A stretch of 8,509 bases of DNA from Clostridia bacterium (GTDB lineage Bacteria > Bacillota > Clostridia > Oscillospirales > Acutalibacteraceae). The translations under genes and the position numbers were made by a program. Below are positions 5,742-8,509 of this stretch, piece by piece. Positions within the stretch are counted from its first letter, which is position 1, and each line of letters begins with the position of its first letter. Location: NCBI GenBank assembly GCA_017631745.1, contig JAGBSR010000172.1, positions 1 through 8,509 on the forward strand. Reading direction: 5' to 3'. The notes beneath the pieces are model-generated. The model was not told where the DNA came from. It did not search any database and saw only the letters and a program-made list of their open reading frames with translations.

Positions 5742-7298
5742 TTATTTACCCTCCTTCTTGATAGCATTTACAACCAGGTTGCCTGCTTTTTCACCTGTGT
5801 AGTACGCACAGCCGTAACCGTCGCCTCTTTCCTGAGTAGCACCGCAGAAGAAGAAATTATCAAAAGGCTGGTCGCTGAGATACTGCACTGTACGTGGAAG
5901 CATACTGTCCCATTTTTCGAGCATATAGCCGTAAGGTGTGCCGAGAGGAGTGTTGAGATAGCGGGCAAATGTCGGGGGAAGTGCGATTTCGATTTCTTCA
6001 ATATAAGGCATAATGGATATATTAAGAGCCTTTTCGCAGGTCTCAATCATATCTCTTGCTATTTCAGTTTTGAATTTTTTGTAATCCTGAGGTCTGATGT
6101 CTTTCATAACATCGCCGAAGGTCATTGTTGTAAGGAAAAGCTGACTTGTACCTTCGGGAGTGCAATCGGGAATAATCTCGTTAAGACAGTTGATGATGCA
6201 GTAACCGCTCTTGTAGTTCTGAGCCACATCATACTGCTTGTCTGAGTCCGAGTCGGGTGCAATGAATATGGAGTAGTCCTTGATACCGAGTTCCTCTTTT
6301 GTCTTGTTCATACCGAGGTAAACAGTTGTAAGGGTGCAGGCGGTCTTTCTTGATTTGAGCATCTTAAGCTGTTTTTTCGGTGTATCTTTCTCATCTATAA
6401 GGTCTTTAAAAACAGCATAGGGATAGGCATTTGAGATAATATATTTACCGTAAACCTCTTTTTCACCGTTGATAACAACGCCCGCAGGCTTGCCGTCTTT
6501 CATAATGATTTTTGTAACCTCTGAATTATACCAGATGTCTCCGCCGTGTCTGCGTATTACCTTGTCCAGAGCAAGACTCATTTCGTGTGAGCGGTATCTT
6601 GGAACGCCTGTGCCGTATTCAACATAGCTGTGAAGCATAGCCATATAATAAAGGAAGTCTAACTTTGATGCAGGTGAGCCAAGATAGCACCAATATGTAT
6701 TGAAGATATCCTGAGCTTTTTTCGGCATACCGAGAGCATCGAGAGCTTCTGACATTGTGTGAGAAACCATTCTCATAATGTCGGGTATATCTTTTAAACT
6801 GCCGGGAAGCTGACTGGGATTTTCAAGGCTGTTCAAAGCCTTAAAGAGTCTTGTCGAAAGGTCAAAGGCTGCCATGCAGCTTTCATATGAGCCGGGAACG
6901 AGCTCGTCAAGCTTTTGCGCGAAGCTTTCAAAGCCGACAGGCATACGAGCATCAACGGTGACGAGAACGCCGTCTTCGTTGACAAAAGCACCGTCATCAC
7001 CCTCTTTTGCAGGTACAACAAGTCGGAAGGTGGATTCGTGGGTGTACCAGTCAACATCGCCACCGAGTCTGTCAAACATACCTTCAACCTGACCGCTTTT
7101 GTCGGGTGCACCAACACCGCAAAGCTCGTGAAGTGAGGGTTCAAACTCAAATCTGCCTCTGACAAATGAAGATGCAGAGCCGCCGGGGATATTGTGTCTT
7201 TCAAGAAGTAAGGTTGAAAGACCCTCTTTTGCGCAGGTTGCAGCAGCCGCAAGACCGCCGTTGCCGGCGCCGATAACAATTACGTCATAGGTTTTCAT
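5742..7298 (-). CDS. Phytoene desaturase/retinol saturase-like FAD oxidoreductase
   Basis: 518 residues, the usual length of the COG1233 flavoprotein family (phytoene desaturases, retinol saturase and relatives). The N-terminal FAD dinucleotide-binding fold is clear: VIVIGAGNGGLAAA (G10, G12, G15), E33 at the end of the second strand, then IPGGSASSF (37-45) and FEFEPSLHELCG. A second FAD-contact motif, CGATQERGDGYGCAYYTG (485-502), closes the fold at the C terminus. Family members add or remove hydrogens across C=C bonds of isoprenoids, retinoids or other hydrophobic substrates. No phytoene synthase or other carotenoid gene is in the window, so a carotenoid role is not supported. In a presumed anaerobe with a coupled NAD(P)H-dependent Fe-S reductase, a saturase (reduction) role is at least as likely; this is inference. 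ATG 7298 is preceded by GGAGGAAA (complement of 7303-7310), and a consensus promoter lies just upstream. A divergent dehydrogenase gene shares the promoter region. Confidence 0.85.
   Translation of the reverse strand: MKTYDVIVIGAGNGGLAAAATCAKEGLSTLLLERHNIPGGSASSFVRGRFEFEPSLHELCGVGAPDKSGQVEGMFDRLGGDVDWYTHESTFRLVVPAKEGDDGAFVNEDGVLVTVDARMPVGFESFAQKLDELVPGSYESCMAAFDLSTRLFKALNSLENPSQLPGSLKDIPDIMRMVSHTMSEALDALGMPKKAQDIFNTYWCYLGSPASKLDFLYYMAMLHSYVEYGTGVPRYRSHEMSLALDKVIRRHGGDIWYNSEVTKIIMKDGKPAGVVINGEKEVYGKYIISNAYPYAVFKDLIDEKDTPKKQLKMLKSRKTACTLTTVYLGMNKTKEELGIKDYSIFIAPDSDSDKQYDVAQNYKSGYCIINCLNEIIPDCTPEGTSQLFLTTMTFGDVMKDIRPQDYKKFKTEIARDMIETCEKALNISIMPYIEEIEIALPPTFARYLNTPLGTPYGYMLEKWDSMLPRTVQYLSDQPFDNFFFCGATQERGDGYGCAYYTGEKAGNLVVNAIKKEGK
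5749..5756 (-). promoter_or_regulatory. Ribosome binding site inside the upstream gene (translational coupling)
   Basis: On the minus strand AAGGAGGG overlaps the last sense codons of the phytoene-desaturase-like gene. That gene stops at 5742-5744, two bases before the reductase ATG at 5737-5739. The site is a near-perfect Shine-Dalgarno sequence, nine bases after which the ATG begins, and it fixes the reductase start. Confidence 0.85.
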
Positions 7299-7334
7299 GA
7301 TATTTCCTCCGTTTCACTGTTTAAATGCAATTAC

Positions 7335-7364
7335 ATTATAAACCCACAAAAGCATTGCTGTCAA
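7335..7364 (-). promoter_or_regulatory. Sigma-A promoter of the minus-strand oxidoreductase operon
   Basis: Read on the minus strand, TTGACA (complement of 7359-7364) and TATAAT (complement of 7335-7340) are both perfect consensus with an 18-base spacer. The expected transcription start is near 7327-7329, about 30 bases before the ATG at 7298. An imperfect palindrome, ATGCAATTACAT (7325-7336), overlaps the end of the -10 box and the start region. Confidence 0.88.
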
Positions 7365-7390
7365 CTAAAAAAAGAAAGGTGTAACAGCCG

Positions 7391-7419
7391 TTGACAGATT
7401 TGAACTTTTCTTATAGAAT
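7391..7419 (+). promoter_or_regulatory. Sigma-A promoter of the short-chain dehydrogenase gene
   Basis: TTGACA (7391-7396) and TAGAAT (7414-7419) are spaced by 17 bases. The expected start lies about 15 bases before the ATG at 7441, so the leader is short. The -35 box lies 26 bases from the -35 box of the divergent promoter, and CTGTCAAC (7358-7365) and GTTGACAG (7390-7397) form a perfect inverted repeat. Confidence 0.86.
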
Positions 7420-7440
7420 AAAGACGGACGGTGATAAATT

Positions 7441-8235
7441 ATGGAAAAGAAAATAGCAGTTTTAACAGGCGCAAGCTCGGGCATCGGCAGATGTACCGCA
7501 ATAGCGCTGAGAGATTTGGGCTGTAAGGTTTATGATCTTAGCAGAAGAGATATTCCTATCGAAGATGTAAAGCACATCAAGACTGATATTACAATCGAAA
7601 GCGATGTTATGTCGGCCGTAAAAGAGATAATTGATGCTGAGGGCAAGGTTGATATTCTTGTTAACTGTGCGGGGTTCGGCATTTCGGGTGCAGTGGAATT
7701 TACCTCAACAGAAGAAGCAAAAAAGCAGTTCGAGGTCAACTTTTTTGGTGCAGTGACGGTAACAAGAGCATTTCTGCCATATATGAGAGAGCAGAAATGC
7801 GGCAGGATTGTCAACATCAGCTCTGTTGCAGCGGTGGCGCACATCCCATTCCAGACTTATTACTCGGCTTCAAAGGCGGCTATAGAGTCATATACCGCTT
7901 GTCTTGACAACGAGGTGAAAATGTACGGTGTGAGAGTGACAGCTGTTGAGCCCGGTGATATCTGCACTGAGTTTACGGGCGCCAGACAGAAGTCTTTTGA
8001 GGGCGACGATGTTTACGGAGGAAGAATCAGCCGAAGTGTTGCCGGTATGGAGAAAGACGAGGCCAAGGGTATGAGCCCCGAAATAGCAGGCAAGTATATT
8101 GCCAAGGTGGCACTTCGCAAGAAGGTAAAGCCCGTCTGTGCTATCGGTATGTCATATAAAATTTTAAGTGTGATGTGCAAGACTTTCCCTTGCTCATTCA
8201 GAAATTGTGTAGTCGGCATGCTCTATGCGAAATAA
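7441..8235 (+). CDS. Classical short-chain dehydrogenase/reductase (SDR)
   Basis: 264 residues, typical for a classical SDR. The Rossmann nucleotide-binding motif TGASSGIG is at 9-16. NCAG (75-78) is the NNAG-type strand motif. The catalytic set is N100, S127 or S128 (NISS), Y141 and K145 (YSASK). The SRR after the second strand (34-36) favours NADP(H) over NAD(H). VEPGDICTEF (169-178) is the usual PG turn. The C-terminal stretch, from RKKVKP through YKILSVMCKTFP to the end, resembles SDRs of the retinol/17-beta-hydroxysteroid dehydrogenase-like group acting on hydrophobic alcohols or ketones; this resemblance is suggestive only. The enzyme would interconvert a hydroxyl and a keto group in the cytoplasm. 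GGTGAT (7430-7435) is the ribosome binding site, five bases before ATG. It is transcribed divergently from the flavoprotein/reductase pair, which hints at a common pathway. A terminator follows seven bases after the stop. Confidence 0.9.
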   Translation: MEKKIAVLTGASSGIGRCTAIALRDLGCKVYDLSRRDIPIEDVKHIKTDITIESDVMSAVKEIIDAEGKVDILVNCAGFGISGAVEFTSTEEAKKQFEVNFFGAVTVTRAFLPYMREQKCGRIVNISSVAAVAHIPFQTYYSASKAAIESYTACLDNEVKMYGVRVTAVEPGDICTEFTGARQKSFEGDDVYGGRISRSVAGMEKDEAKGMSPEIAGKYIAKVALRKKVKPVCAIGMSYKILSVMCKTFPCSFRNCVVGMLYAK

Positions 8236-8241
8236 TATATT

Positions 8242-8270
8242 GCACTCCCTTTTTGCGGAGTGCTTTTTAT
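8242..8270 (+). terminator. Intrinsic terminator of the SDR gene
   Basis: GCACTCC (8242-8248) pairs perfectly with GGAGTGC (8257-8263) over an eight-base loop and is followed by TTTTTAT. It begins seven bases after the SDR stop codon. Confidence 0.9.
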
Positions 8271-8272
8271 AT

Positions 8273-8400
8273 TGTGCTAAACTTGGGGGTGGGGGCTCAG
8301 GAGCCGAAGCGAAAGCTTCGGCTGACTGACGCCTTTGGCGTCAGTCTCAAAATCCGCAACGCGGATTTTGCCTGAGCCCCTGCCTTGCCTTTACCGCACA
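8273..8400. repeat. Cloverleaf-like multi-hairpin element in imperfect terminal inverted repeat
   Basis: A closing stem GGGGCTCAGG (8292-8301) pairs perfectly with CCTGAGCCCC (8371-8380). It encloses three perfect hairpins packed end to end: AGCCGAAGC/GCTTCGGCT with a GAAA loop (8302-8323), GACTGACGCC/GGCGTCAGTC with a TTT loop (8324-8346), and CAAAATCCGC/GCGGATTTTG with an AAC loop (8348-8370). Only T8347 is unpaired at the junction. Outside the closing stem the symmetry continues imperfectly: TGTGC (8273-8277) with GCACA (8396-8400), and TAAA (8278-8281) with TTTA (8390-8393). On the plus strand, G-C and G-U pairs could extend the closing stem to 8286/8386. No protein or T-run is linked to it. 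It fills the space between the SDR terminator and the next promoter. It may be a MITE/REP-like mobile repeat or a structured RNA; the sequence alone does not decide. Confidence 0.8.
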
Positions 8401-8418
8401 CTAAAAAGAAAAAACTCC

Positions 8419-8447
8419 TTGACCTTATTGCCGTATAAGATTATAAT
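8419..8447 (+). promoter_or_regulatory. Sigma-A promoter of the gene at the right edge
   Basis: TTGACC (8419-8424) and a perfect TATAAT (8442-8447) are separated by 17 bases. AGGAGG (8466-8471) and ATG at 8478 follow, so the leader is about 25 bases. Confidence 0.88.
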
Positions 8448-8477
8448 TATAATGTAAAACTTTACAGGAGGAAAAAT

Positions 8478-8509
8478 ATGAAGAACAGTGAAATTATAAG
8501 CAAATTGAC
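8478..8509 (+). CDS. Start of a gene cut by the window edge; possibly a GH3 glycosidase
   Basis: Ten full codons (MKNSEIISKL) and the first two bases of an ACN codon (always Thr) are visible. A strong promoter and AGGAGG with six bases of spacing make the start certain. The beginning, with II-KLT, would fit glycoside hydrolase family 3 beta-glucosidases, which often open with a short helix and KLTLEEK. With eleven residues this is only a guess, and the function should be treated as unknown. Confidence 0.8.
   Translation, partial: MKNSEIISKL

Noticed and set aside
5742..7298. Carotenoid biosynthesis (CrtI) assignment
   Set aside because: Family resemblance is clear, but no phytoene synthase or other carotenoid gene is nearby and the Fe-S reductase partner is not part of that pathway.
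8175..8375. 66-codon open frame across the SDR end and the cloverleaf element
   Set aside because: It overlaps the SDR gene in another frame, crosses a terminator and a palindromic element, and has no ribosome binding site or recognisable protein features.
8277..8405. CTAAA at 8277-8281 and 8401-8405 as a target-site duplication of a mobile element
   Set aside because: The left copy lies inside the proposed terminal inverted repeat while the right copy lies outside, and a five-base AT-rich match is expected by chance.
8264..8418. Cloverleaf element as a tRNA gene
   Set aside because: The stem lengths (10, 9, 10, 10) and three- to four-base loops do not fit tRNA arms, and there is no T-loop sequence, anticodon loop or CCA end.

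Overview
The window reads as chromosome of an anaerobic low-to-mid G+C Firmicute, most likely a gut member of the Clostridia (Oscillospiraceae/Ruminococcaceae type). The grounds are strong GGAGG-type ribosome binding sites, near-consensus sigma-A promoters with 17-18 base spacers, an ECF transporter S component, a YlmC/YmxH-type PRC-barrel protein and hairpin-plus-T-run terminators. This placement is inference from gene content and style, not from a marker gene. No rRNA, tRNA, CRISPR array, transposase or phage gene was seen. The longest stretch without a gene is about 240 bases (8236-8477).

Layout. Positions 2-1162 hold the 3' part of a probably secreted or envelope protein with a DUF4163/DUF3298-like (RsiV/PdaC-type) C-terminal region. 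It is followed 20 bases later by an ECF transporter S component (1183-1737) that ends in a good terminator. A small, cysteine-rich YlmC/YmxH-family protein (1837-2142) comes next. Two genes with their own, similar promoters follow: a secreted LCAT-like alpha/beta hydrolase (2213-3718) and a YhhN/TMEM86-like membrane protein (3806-4477). Both point to lipid chemistry at the cell envelope. A bidirectional terminator (4492-4530) separates them from a convergent minus-strand pair.

The minus-strand pair is a phytoene-desaturase/retinol-saturase-like flavoprotein (7298 down to 5742) and, two bases after its stop, a flavin reductase with a C-terminal [2Fe-2S] domain (5739 down to 4537). The reductase gene's ribosome binding site lies inside the last codons of the flavoprotein gene. 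Divergent from this pair is a short-chain dehydrogenase (7441-8235), and the two -35 boxes sit face to face in an 8-base inverted repeat. Together the three look like an uncharacterised redox module: an NAD(P)H-fed reductase passing electrons to a flavoprotein that saturates or desaturates a hydrophobic substrate, with an alcohol/ketone dehydrogenase alongside.

The most striking non-coding object lies between the dehydrogenase terminator and the promoter of the next gene. Positions 8292-8380 contain a closing stem and three perfect internal hairpins packed with almost no unpaired bases into a four-way cloverleaf, inside a longer imperfect inverted repeat (8273-8400). It may be a MITE/REP-like mobile repeat or a structured RNA. 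The last 32 bases open a new gene with a strong promoter and ribosome binding site; its 11-residue start would fit a GH3 glycosidase but cannot be assigned.
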